The notes beneath the pieces are model-generated. The model saw only the letters and a program-made list of their open reading frames with translations, did not search any database and had not been told where the DNA came from. Both the position numbers and the translations under genes were made by a program. This document shows, piece after piece, positions 32,257 to 40,283 of a DNA stretch of 64,000 nt. Position 1 is the first letter of the stretch. Each line of letters starts with the position of its first letter. This stretch comes from Lachnospiraceae bacterium UBA3310. GTDB taxonomy: Bacteria; Bacillota; Clostridia; Lachnospirales; Lachnospiraceae. Location: NCBI GenBank assembly GCA_002361355.1, contig DESQ01000017.1:1-64000 (forward strand), in the 5' to 3' direction.

Positions 32257-34067
32257 GTCGCAAATACCTCCTTATCTTTTAACTTGGTCGTGTAGCCTAA
32301 TGTGAACATCGGGGAGAACGCGTAGCCTTCCCTGATATAACCCACCGCGTCCTTCTTTTCACAGCTTAAGGATACCCGCGTCTCAATTTCGGGAACCACA
32401 GCCACAGCTTCTGTTGCGCCCGCCATCTGCGCCTCACGGCACTTGTAGGCATAATCAATCTTCTCGGTCTTAGCTCCGTCGGTGACGGCCAGCTTCACAT
32501 TGGTCATATCCTCGGAGTACTCCGTCGTACCATAGCAGGCCACCATATACTCGTTGATCTCCACCTCGGCGGAAGGATCGCTCATCGAAAGAACTGTCCT
32601 CTCGATCTTAATCCGGGAGCTTCCCTCCTCAAAGTACATCTTCGTCTGCAATTTCACGGTCAGGTCATAGAACACAATGTCCACCGGGTCAAGGGTCAGG
32701 ATTCTGGTATTGCCCTCCTGTGAGAAATGCGCCTTCGTCCGGCACAGGCACAGATCCACTTCCTCGCCGTTATGGACAAGCTTGGCGCTTCTGACCGTGC
32801 CTTCACCCGCATAGTGGGTAAAGTATCCTGCCCGGTACTTCTCCTGAATCAGGAAAGGATAGGAAGCGTCCGTCACGTGCTTCGTACCGATACCCACCGG
32901 CCACTCCAGTTTCGCCGCATAAGGCCGCAGATCCACGATCGCACCGCCCTGATCCATGTTTGCGCAGACTCTCATGTAAGGATCACAGTACCAGAAAAGC
33001 TGCTTGTCAGAGCCATATAAAATATCTCTCCACAGCGCACATTCCGGCTCCGTCAGCCTTCTGTTCTCCCGATAAAAGTCCGCGAACTGTGCCATGGTCA
33101 TGTCATCCAGTTTTCCTTCCTTTTTAAGCTTCCCATAATATGCCATACCGTCCTCGTAGGATTTGAGAAGCAGCTCATAGGGCGCCTCCCAGCGTCCCAT
33201 CTTATTCATCCAGCCGGGGCCTACGAACATCATATTATAAGCATAACCGTTGTTGTATTTCGCCAACGCCCTGAACTGATCTATCAAATTATAAAGATAC
33301 GGATATTCCCATGTCTTTGAGTCATAGCACATACTCCGCAGGACATTCTGCGGATGCGTCCCGAAATTCGAGCCGTTGCCGTCATAGCAGGCAATCAGAT
33401 CGCGGGATAAATGGGGAATCGCCACGATGCCGGAATCCTCCGCCTCATTCGCCGCCGGCGCATGGGTGTTCTGCTTACTGGGAATCCAGGGCGCCCAGGG
33501 GCCGCCGTCCATAAAAGTATACCAGGAGTTATTACAGGTGTGATAAGCCTTCGGCCCTTCCTCCCAGCAGGTCGCCACGGCACATTTCACCATCGGATAT
33601 TTCTCTTTGATATAATTGATCAGATCGGCATCCATATAATAGGAGCCCGTGGACTCCGGATAGAAGCCGAACCTGTCATGAAATTTGCCAAATACATCGT
33701 CCACAATAGACTTCTTGTCCTCCATGGAGAACATCCAGATACAGAAGTCCTTGGTCTTATATTTCTCGCGAAATTCCTCGCAGGGAAGACCCAACAGAGA
33801 GAGCGCGATCTCATCGCCGTACTTCTCATGGTCTTCCTTTGCAAGCGCTACCGCTTCATCATTGAATAAAGATGCATATGTCATCTGAATCGTGGTCTTA
33901 AGACCGTTTTTGTGCGCAATCGCCTGCTGTGTCCTGAAGATATCAAGGGATTCCGTCAGAAGCTCCTTCCTTCCGATATCTTCTTCTTTCCCGTGTCCGG
34001 TTACCTTCTCCGCATACTCAGGTACCATCTCCGGACGATGGATGATGTTGACAATAAACTTATCCAT
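32229..34067 (-). CDS. Large probable carbohydrate-active protein, family not certain
   Basis: The protein has 612 residues, without signal peptide. The N-terminal half (about 1-370) reads like a barrel-type hydrolase or deacetylase fold: FRTQQAIAHKNGLKTTIQMT, FGFYPESTGSYYMDADLINY, FMDGGPWAPWIPSKQNTHAP, AEDSGIVAIPHLSRDLIACY. The C-terminal half is beta-rich, like the sandwich of glycoside hydrolases. It may belong to a 'domain of unknown function with structure' pair (DUF3863/DUF3864-like), but this is a recollection of pattern, not a match. The LacI-type operator upstream and the GH53 galactanase downstream support a role in sugar-polymer use. Confidence 0.65.
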   Translation of the reverse strand: MDKFIVNIIHRPEMVPEYAEKVTGHGKEEDIGRKELLTESLDIFRTQQAIAHKNGLKTTIQMTYASLFNDEAVALAKEDHEKYGDEIALSLLGLPCEEFREKYKTKDFCIWMFSMEDKKSIVDDVFGKFHDRFGFYPESTGSYYMDADLINYIKEKYPMVKCAVATCWEEGPKAYHTCNNSWYTFMDGGPWAPWIPSKQNTHAPAANEAEDSGIVAIPHLSRDLIACYDGNGSNFGTHPQNVLRSMCYDSKTWEYPYLYNLIDQFRALAKYNNGYAYNMMFVGPGWMNKMGRWEAPYELLLKSYEDGMAYYGKLKKEGKLDDMTMAQFADFYRENRRLTEPECALWRDILYGSDKQLFWYCDPYMRVCANMDQGGAIVDLRPYAAKLEWPVGIGTKHVTDASYPFLIQEKYRAGYFTHYAGEGTVRSAKLVHNGEEVDLCLCRTKAHFSQEGNTRILTLDPVDIVFYDLTVKLQTKMYFEEGSSRIKIERTVLSMSDPSAEVEINEYMVACYGTTEYSEDMTNVKLAVTDGAKTEKIDYAYKCREAQMAGATEAVAVVPEIETRVSLSCEKKDAVGYIREGYAFSPMFTLGYTTKLKDKEVFATWLNLAKAN

Positions 34068-34137
34068 TCTGCCCTGCCCTCCGTTTTTTCATAGATTACT
34101 GTTTCGCTGCTGCTTTTTCCATTTGGTTGTTTTCACT

Positions 34138-34155
34138 TTGCGCAATCGGTTGTTC
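34138..34155. promoter_or_regulatory. LacI-type operator of the carbohydrate gene
   Basis: TTGCGCAATCGGTTGTTC differs by one base from the site at 38372-38389 in front of the LacI-family gene, and contains the CG-centred core of such operators. It lies 70 bp upstream of ATG 34067. A half-similar TTTGGTTGTTTTC lies at 34124-34136. Confidence 0.75.
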
Positions 34156-34224
34156 ATGCTCAGATCATATCAAAATGCACAGAAAATGTCAATCTGTTTT
34201 TCTAAAGATCAGAAAAAGAATTTG

Positions 34225-34276
34225 TAAAAAAAGCAAAAAAAGAAAGCCGCCGCCATGGTTTTTTCCATGTACGGCT
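34225..34276 (-). terminator. Terminator of the His-rich protein gene
   Basis: On the minus strand AGCCGTACATGG-AAAAAA-CCATGGCGGCGGCT (34245-34276) forms a stem followed by TTTCTTTTTTTGC. It lies 40 bp after the stop of the His-rich gene. Confidence 0.8.
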
Positions 34277-34315
34277 GCCTTCCCGTTTTTCGTCATTCCG
34301 AATCTTTATTTTATT

Positions 34316-34942
34316 TTAGTGATGCCCGTGATGTCCATGATGACCGCCGTGACTCTCCTGGTGACTGTCATGGCTCTCCTCCTGATGACTGTCATGGTTC
34401 TCCTCCTGGTGACTGTCATGGCTTTCCTCCTGATGGCTGTCATGATTCTCCTGATGGCTGCCGCTCTGGTCTGCCGTACTTATCGCACAGGAATTGTCAC
34501 AATAGCCGCCTGTATGTCCGGCTCCACAGTAAGTCTGCTCGCCATGCACATGCCGGCCTGTCTGGTTACATCCCTCTACACTGCAAACGCCCACAACGCC
34601 GCAGGAGCCGTCGCAATAACCACAGGCATGATCGTAACCGCAGTAGGTCTGGTTGTCATGCATATGGTATCCTGTCTCCGTGCAGCCTTCCACCGTACAT
34701 ACGCCCACTGCACCGCAGGAGCCGTCGCAATAACCGCACTCATGACCATACCCACAATAAGTCTTCGCGTCATGCGTATGCAGCCCGGTATTTACACAGT
34801 CAGGAAACGTACAAAGTTCACATACCTGATCAGCCGGAACTGTTGCCTGTGCATGATGCCCATGAGCGGATACAGGCATCACCATCATTCCTGCCGCCAG
34901 CAGACCCAGAGAACCATATGCAAATACTTTTTTCATCCACAT
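34316..34942 (-). CDS. Secreted His/Cys-rich repeat protein, probably metal-binding
   Basis: The protein has 208 residues. A signal peptide covers about 1-26 (MKKVFAYGSLGLLAAGMMVM, then PVSA). Three repeats of about 40 residues follow, each of the form C-x-V-x-x-C-x-x-T-G-x-H-x-H, then TYCGYGHECGYCDGSC. The C-terminal 50 residues are repeats of HDSHQEE ending HGGHHGHHGHH. The many Cys and His residues suggest binding of zinc, nickel or copper outside the cell. The DNA of the tail is a tandem repeat of about 24 bp units. The start ATG 34942 has GGAGGTGGGCGAACA. No transporter gene is adjacent, so the metal and the role are open. Confidence 0.75.
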   Translation of the reverse strand: MWMKKVFAYGSLGLLAAGMMVMPVSAHGHHAQATVPADQVCELCTFPDCVNTGLHTHDAKTYCGYGHECGYCDGSCGAVGVCTVEGCTETGYHMHDNQTYCGYDHACGYCDGSCGVVGVCSVEGCNQTGRHVHGEQTYCGAGHTGGYCDNSCAISTADQSGSHQENHDSHQEESHDSHQEENHDSHQEESHDSHQESHGGHHGHHGHH

Positions 34943-35040
34943 TGTTCGCCCACCTCCATGAAATGTTATCTCTTTATCTGATTGTTACTTCCTATTCTAT
35001 AAGCCGGTAAAGGTAATGTCAAGGGAACATCAGGAAATGC

Positions 35041-35940
35041 TCAAAGCCTCTCCCTTTCCCTGAATTGCTCCACAGATTCCGCCTCGGCTGCTGACAAAAG
35101 CCAGATTTTGAGAATTTCTTCCCTTTTCTCCGCTTTTATTTTCTCAACAAGACTCTCTGGTATTGCTTCCTTCCCACCTTTATTTTCTAACAAATGCAAA
35201 ATAGCTTCCGCTTTTCCTTCCGCTTTTCCTTCCGCTTTTCCCCGCTCCAGACCGATCGCAATACCTTCATCCCTGACATACGCATCCTCAGCCCAGCGGT
35301 CACGTTTCGCTTTCCAATAATCATCATAAATCCATCTCAATGTCCTGATAAGTCCCATTTCTCTTACCACTTCTACCGCTTCCCTCATGCCCTCGTTCTT
35401 TATGATAAGCATATCCAACTCCTCCTGACTCTTTGCATTAAATAGCCTGATCCAGTCGTCCACCGCGTCTCCCGTCAATGTCTTGCCAAGCTCTACGATA
35501 TGTATCTCCCACAGATTCGTCAGCTCCTTCCCCGCTTCATCCCGCAAACGATAAATATGATGATATTCCGTATCATTTGGAAACAGCTTGAAATCCAACA
35601 AGCTGATACTGATACAACGGCGCAATTTTCCGTAATTTTCGCCAATCATCAGATCGTCTGTATATATCCTTGCCAGATAATACAAGTCCCGCCTGACCCA
35701 ATGCTTCTGCATATGCACCTGCATTTCAATATCAATCTTATTATCGTCATTTAACACCAATGCAATGTCCAATACTCCCTGTTTCTGCCGCCTAAGCCTC
35801 CTCCTCAAAAAAGGATTCACAAGCCGCACCGTCTTGATCCTATCAATGGGCATACCCAGTGTATCACTCAAAAACTGTTTCCTGACTTTTTCATGGGCAA
35901 AGAGCTCTTTCACCACAAAATCTGCTTTCAATGAAAACAT
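35041..35940 (-). CDS. Rpn/PD-(D/E)XK nuclease-family transposase-like protein
   Basis: The protein has 299 residues from ATG 35940 (MFSLKADFVVKELFAHEKVR) with AGGAGGAAATGTGGAG before it. It belongs to the RpnA-like or 'PD-(D/E)XK nuclease family transposase' group. The active-site outline is LDIALVLNDDNKIDIEMQ, with Asp and the Glu-x-Gln pair; the YYLARIYTDDL block follows. A KAEGKAEGKAE repeat near residue 235 is usual for the group and reflects a variable in-frame DNA repeat. Such proteins promote recombination or act as defence nucleases. It stands alone. Confidence 0.85.
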   Translation of the reverse strand: MFSLKADFVVKELFAHEKVRKQFLSDTLGMPIDRIKTVRLVNPFLRRRLRRQKQGVLDIALVLNDDNKIDIEMQVHMQKHWVRRDLYYLARIYTDDLMIGENYGKLRRCISISLLDFKLFPNDTEYHHIYRLRDEAGKELTNLWEIHIVELGKTLTGDAVDDWIRLFNAKSQEELDMLIIKNEGMREAVEVVREMGLIRTLRWIYDDYWKAKRDRWAEDAYVRDEGIAIGLERGKAEGKAEGKAEAILHLLENKGGKEAIPESLVEKIKAEKREEILKIWLLSAAEAESVEQFRERERL

Positions 35941-36233
35941 CTCCACATTTCCTCCTGTTCCGCAGGAGAACATGTCATGGATATACAGCCTCTCCCTTCC
36001 TAAAAAGTTTTACAACGTCGCTTCAGCAGCCATTGCATCGTCAAGAAAGGTCTTCCGCTTCTTCCGAAATCTCCTGCTTTTAAATTATCATTATTTTGAA
36101 TAAAAAGCATAGATTTCAAGAAGTTTAGAATGTTTGATATGACACATTGTTATGAACTGGAAATTGTTATGCTTTTGACCATTATAGAATAAGTATGACA
36201 TCTTGTCAAGTACGTGTGAAGATGATTCCGCAC

Positions 36234-36602
36234 TTAATCCGCCCCGGCGCATCTGACCGTAACCCGGCTCGCCCCGCCGTAAGTACAGGTAAACAGCGTC
36301 AGCCCGTATTCCGCATCCGTCATTTCCTCCACTGCCTCCGGCGCAAGCACATCCACGGCTTCCACCTGGTATCGCCACACCGTTCCCTCCATATCCGTAA
36401 AGTACACCTCGTCCCCCTTCTCCAGCTTTGACAGCCCGCCAAAATGCCGGGGGTAATTGTGGGCGGCGATCACCAGATTATTTTCCGCAGCAGAGCCATA
36501 GTACCTGCAGGGCGCAATCTTTAACCGGGGATAGCTCCACTGCGCCATCACCGGCAGTTCCAGTTCCAGCGCCGGTATACGCACAGTATTCCCTGTCCTC
36601 AC
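36234..36602 (-). pseudogene. 3' fragment of a sortase gene
   Basis: The fragment keeps the catalytic core of a class B/D-like sortase: the His in IAAHNYPRHFGGL, the Cys in LTLFTCTYGGA and the Arg in SRVTVRC. About 100 N-terminal residues, including the membrane anchor, are missing. In its frame a TGA lies directly upstream, and the DNA there changes into an IS21 istA fragment at about 36595-36603. The remaining frame opens at a GTG without a ribosome-binding site. It is therefore a remnant left by a deletion between an IS21 copy and the sortase gene. Confidence 0.8.
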
Positions 36603-36918
36603 TCACACATTTATCCCGATATTCTTCCCACAGCAGTTTCATAGTAACTCCGGTTTTCTTGAGTTCTGAATGTACGTATGCATAATCGACAGGCACATAG
36701 TTTGTTGTTCGCTTGAATTTCTTAGGATATAAGATATCGTACAACCCGTCATCTGTCATATCCTGAATGTCATCCCAAGTCATGCCTTGCTGTCTGCAAA
36801 GTTCCTTAATTTCAGAGACTGTGTTTCTTGAGCATCCAAGTATTGCCGCCACCTCCCTTTCGCTTAGATTTTTGTTTAGAAGCTCCATCACGCTTCTGGG
36901 TTTCGTCTTTTTGTACAT
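36595..36918 (-). pseudogene. istA: istA fragment (IS21 transposase N-terminus)
   Basis: About 108 residues remain. The N-terminal HTH is SEREVAAILGCSRNTVSEIK. The following ELCRQQGMTWDDIQDMTDDG and the region TTNYVPVDYAYVHSELKKTG are typical of IS21 IstA. After about residue 108 the frame enters the sortase fragment and stops at 36478. No catalytic DDE residues remain. It is not functional. Confidence 0.85.
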
Positions 36919-36928
36919 AATAAAAGAC

Positions 36929-36979
36929 CTCCTATAGATTTATTAAAAGCACTAGGCTTTCTATCAAAATCTATAGGAG
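36929..36979 (-). promoter_or_regulatory. Hairpin sequestering the istA ribosome-binding site
   Basis: The arms CTCCTATAGATTT (36929-36941) and AAATCTATAGGAG (36967-36979) are perfectly complementary over 13 bp. The left arm contains the GGAGG that serves ATG 36918. Read-through mRNA would hide the start, while a transcript beginning inside would not. This is a known type of translational control in IS elements. Confidence 0.65.
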
Positions 36980-37235
36980 ATCCTATATAAAATCAAATAG
37001 CAAAGACCACTAGATGTTGTGGTGGCTCTCAAGCATTAGAATACCAAAATCAAATGGCTCTCAAGCGATAAAACGGTGGCTTCGAAGCGTTAGAATATTC
37101 ATTCCGGCATTTTCTCTTTCCCATTATAGAATACCACACACTGAGGCGTCGGCAAACTGATCCGTCCCGTTCAGAGCATTGTACAACTGTAGGAGCGTCT
37201 CCCTCTTTTGCCAACATCTTGTTACGTTTTCCGAA

Positions 37236-38288
37236 TTATCGGTATTTTGTTAATATTTTTTCTACCATTTGCGTGTCAAATTCACCGCTTCCTTTCGTCG
37301 ACTCCCGCATACACACCTCGTACCCAAGAAGCGTTCGCCGCTCTGTCTCCTCCCCGTCAAGCATCCGCAAAAGCAGCTCGCAGGCTTTCCGTCCAAGCTC
37401 CTCTACATCGAAACGGATGGACGTGACTGACGGGATCCGGTTCGCCAGTATGGAACTGTCGTAAAAAGACGCCACCTGTATCTGCTCCGGCACGGTAATC
37501 CGCCTCTGCTGTAACGCGTTTAACACGCAGCCGCACAAAAAATCATCCATACAAACAATACATTCGACCCGATTGGCCAGCACTTCTTCCACAATCCTGT
37601 CGATCTCGCGGCTGTCTCCCACATTTAAAAAAATCTGCCGTTCTCCGTCCCAGTCCGTTCTCTCTTCAAAAGCGTCCACAAACCCCTGCAGGCGTTTTTT
37701 TGTGACAATATAACTTTCATTGCCGCCGATCAGCGCCATTTTTCTGATTTTTCGGTCTAACAATATATTTGTCAGTTCCTGACAGGCGTTTTTGTGGTCG
37801 TTATCAATCTGTACCGCCTGTGCGTCTTCTGTACTGCCGATTGCTACAAAGGGAACGCCGTTTTCCTCCAAATATCTCATGGGCGCATCATCGGTCAGCG
37901 TTCTTGTGAGAATCACTCCGTCCACCTTGCGGTTCGTCACCGCCCGCTCAAGCTGCGTGATATGATCCGGCATAACCATGGAAATCAGCACATCGTACCC
38001 TGCCTCGGAGGCCGCGCGGCTGATGCCCAGCATACATTTCTGGAAAAAGGGGAGCTCCTCAATGTTATAATCTCCCGGCAGCACCATTCCCAAATTAAAA
38101 GTTTTATTCTGAGCAAGACCCTTTGCGATCACATTGGGGCTGTAGTGATGCGCTTCAATATATGCCTGCACCCGTTTTCTGGTCTGCTCCCCGATTCTGC
38201 CCTTACCCGAAATGGCTCTGGAAACGGTGGTCTTGGACACACCGAGCTCCTGCGCGATATCTGCAATTGTGAGATTTCTGTCCTCCAT
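37236..38288 (-). CDS. LacI-family transcription regulator
   Basis: The protein has 350 residues from ATG 38288 (GGGAAGGAGCAGGCC). The HTH is LTIADIAQELGVSKTTVSRA, then the hinge helix region ISGKGRIGEQTRKRVQAYIE. The periplasmic-binding-like sensor domain ends in VCMRESTKGSG. The frame is open to 38405, but that extension lies in the operator. A palindromic operator at 38372-38389 lies before it and recurs at 34138, so it probably controls itself and the carbohydrate gene there. The effector is not known; galacto-oligosaccharide is a guess from the nearby galactanase. Confidence 0.9.
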   Translation of the reverse strand: MEDRNLTIADIAQELGVSKTTVSRAISGKGRIGEQTRKRVQAYIEAHHYSPNVIAKGLAQNKTFNLGMVLPGDYNIEELPFFQKCMLGISRAASEAGYDVLISMVMPDHITQLERAVTNRKVDGVILTRTLTDDAPMRYLEENGVPFVAIGSTEDAQAVQIDNDHKNACQELTNILLDRKIRKMALIGGNESYIVTKKRLQGFVDAFEERTDWDGERQIFLNVGDSREIDRIVEEVLANRVECIVCMDDFLCGCVLNALQQRRITVPEQIQVASFYDSSILANRIPSVTSIRFDVEELGRKACELLLRMLDGEETERRTLLGYEVCMRESTKGSGEFDTQMVEKILTKYR

Positions 38289-38371
38289 GGCCTGCTCCTT
38301 CCCGTCCTCTATGTCGATTGGCTCCGCTTTCCGCACGCAAGACCTCCTTTTCATACGTCTGTCTCCCGCCA

Positions 38372-38389
38372 TTGCGCAAACGGTTGTTC
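38372..38389. promoter_or_regulatory. LacI-type operator (autoregulation)
   Basis: TTGCGCAAACGGTTGTTC has a CG-centred core and matches the site at 34138-34155 in 17 of 18 positions. It overlaps the presumed promoter of the LacI gene (minus-strand -10 TATAGT near 38392). Confidence 0.75.
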
Positions 38390-38470
38390 TACTATAGAGT
38401 AACAAAATTTGGGCAACTTCGCAACCCGGTTTTAGTCATGAAAAATCTCACATTATAATCAACGCTTTCC

Positions 38471-40174
38471 CTATACCCGATAACCACTCAGTTCATGGTT
38501 CATAACCGAAATCGCGGAAAAAGTTTCCGTGGCAGCGGACTCTATACTCTTCATTTCCTCGTCTATAGCGGCAAGCAGTTCGGAGAGATGAACGGTCTCC
38601 GCGCTGCTCTCTTCTGACGCCGCGCCCACAGATTCCATGGCGTTTCGAATTTCTTCCAACACGCCGGCATACTCTTCCATATTTTTAAGAAGCTGTTCCA
38701 TGGATGCCCTGATTCCGTCAGATTTTTCCGTAAAGCCCTGGGATATTTCCGCAAATTTCTGATAGTCCGCCGAAATTTCATCCTGGAGGAAATGCAGCAT
38801 CTGGTCTGCCAGCGCATCCAGTCCCTGAATGGCTTCCACCACTTCTTTACTCATGGTTTGGATTTCATTGGCAGCATCGTTAGTGTTTCCCGCCAATGTG
38901 CCAATCTCTCCCGCTACTACCGCAAATCCTTTTCCAGCCTCCCCGGCTCTCGCCGCTTCTATGGACGCATTCAATGCCAGCAGATTCGTCTGCCCTGATA
39001 TTCCAAGAATCGTCTCCGAAAGCTCCTTGATTCTAAGAACCGCCTCCGCCTTTTTCTTCTCCTCCTGCAGGGAGTGGGACATCTGCTCCACATTTTTTCC
39101 GATTCCGGCAAAGGATGCCTGCGCCGTACCATGCAGCTTTGCCGAGGCTTCGTTGATCTCATGCAGACTGATCGTATTATCCGCGGCAATCTCCACAATA
39201 TTCTGTATATCTTTGTATACGACATCCACCTGTTCGCCCACCGTTCCCACAGACGCCGCAATCTGTTCGGAAGCTGCCGCCATGGAATGTATGGTATCAT
39301 TTATGCCGCTGACCTGTGCCGCTGAATCCGTCACATGGGTATTGATATTTCCCATTTTCGTCTCGATACTGCCTGTGCCGCCCTTAATTTGCCTGACCGT
39401 ATTTCCTGTCTTTTCCAAAAGTTTATTCAGGCTGTTTCCGATCACTTCAAGCTCGTCTCCCGACGTGATTTGAAGCACCTTCGTGAGATCCCCGTCGTCT
39501 GACGCCACCTCGAGGATCTTATCGTTTACTTTGATAAAATTGCGCCGCATTCTGAACGCAACAAGCAAAGCAGCCGCGCCCGCAAAGAGGATCGCCACAC
39601 CCACCGCCAACAAAATATTGCGGATCAGGCTGTTTAAAGATGTCTGTATGGAGGAAGCCTCGTAATCCACCGCTACGATCCCCAGCACCTTCCCGTCCTG
39701 CTTAATCGGCGCATACCCGCTGTAGAAAGTGCCCCATTCATCGGTGAAGGGGTCTGCCGTCACGGATGAACTTCCCTGCATCGCCTGAAACATAGCTTCC
39801 TGCGCTTCATAATTCTCCGCATATTCCCCCGGATCCTCCGGATCCGTATCCACCACAAACTGAAACATGTCCGCATTCTTGGGCATGAGCGTATAAACAT
39901 AGGTAACAGAATTACCAACCAGAAAGAAACTCAGGCTGTCCTTAACCGTCAACAGTGCCGCCTCATCACCCTCCATTGCCTTTGCAAAAATATCTCCGTC
40001 CACATTTTCCGCGGCAATCACGGCAATTTCCATAACATCATCCTTGCATTTCTTTTGCAGGAAATTACTCATATTGACATAGGCAATGCTTCCCACAATC
40101 ACCGCAACAATCACGGCCGATCCTAAAATAAACAAAAAAAGCTGCGCTGCAATGCTGAGTTTCTTTGTTTTCAT
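38471..40174 (-). CDS. Methyl-accepting chemotaxis protein
   Basis: The protein has 567 residues from ATG 40174 (MKTKKLSIAAQ) with GAGGAGGATACGAAAAGT. TM1 is about residues 8-32; an extracellular sensor loop of about 150 residues follows and is Cache-like. TM2 is near 190-215 and a HAMP domain follows. The signalling domain has the highly conserved tip GQTNLLALNASIEAARAGEA, then GKGFAVVAGEIGTLA. It relays a ligand signal to CheA/CheW; no chemotaxis kinase is in the window, so the partner genes lie elsewhere. The ligand is unknown. Confidence 0.93.
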   Translation of the reverse strand: MKTKKLSIAAQLFLFILGSAVIVAVIVGSIAYVNMSNFLQKKCKDDVMEIAVIAAENVDGDIFAKAMEGDEAALLTVKDSLSFFLVGNSVTYVYTLMPKNADMFQFVVDTDPEDPGEYAENYEAQEAMFQAMQGSSSVTADPFTDEWGTFYSGYAPIKQDGKVLGIVAVDYEASSIQTSLNSLIRNILLAVGVAILFAGAAALLVAFRMRRNFIKVNDKILEVASDDGDLTKVLQITSGDELEVIGNSLNKLLEKTGNTVRQIKGGTGSIETKMGNINTHVTDSAAQVSGINDTIHSMAAASEQIAASVGTVGEQVDVVYKDIQNIVEIAADNTISLHEINEASAKLHGTAQASFAGIGKNVEQMSHSLQEEKKKAEAVLRIKELSETILGISGQTNLLALNASIEAARAGEAGKGFAVVAGEIGTLAGNTNDAANEIQTMSKEVVEAIQGLDALADQMLHFLQDEISADYQKFAEISQGFTEKSDGIRASMEQLLKNMEEYAGVLEEIRNAMESVGAASEESSAETVHLSELLAAIDEEMKSIESAATETFSAISVMNHELSGYRV

Positions 40175-40283
40175 ACTTTTCGTATCCTCCTCTGGCGTAT
40201 CTGCTCTTTTATATTTTATAAAAAAATTTGTCGCAGGGGACAAGCAAGGTATATATCGTAATTTTTAGGATATATTTTGCACT

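Larger units (their letters stand above)
36595..37100 (-). mobile_element. IS21-family remnant (left end)
   Basis: The remnant comprises the 5' part of istA, its leader and the left end. Terminal-type direct repeats typical of IS21 ends are seen three times: GTGGCTCTCAAGCATTAGAA at 37022, ATGGCTCTCAAGCGATAAAA at 37054, and GTGGCTTCGAAGCGTTAGAA at 37076. The rest of istA and all of istB are absent from the neighbourhood. The exact outer end near 37100 is not defined by a target duplication. Confidence 0.75.

Noticed and set aside
34127..34981. Plus-strand ORF of 284 residues, rich in Met, Val and Leu
   Set aside because: It is the reverse of the His-rich repeat gene and its terminator; the composition is a mirror of the repeats and no ribosome-binding site is present.
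35200..35250. KAEGKAEGKAE repeat as a separate functional element
   Set aside because: Such repeats are common in the Rpn/PD-(D/E)XK family and are in frame with the gene.
37022..37100. Three spaced repeats resembling a short CRISPR array
   Set aside because: The units are of IS21-end type, with irregular spacing of 22 to 32 bp and imperfect sequence, next to an istA fragment. No cas genes are present.
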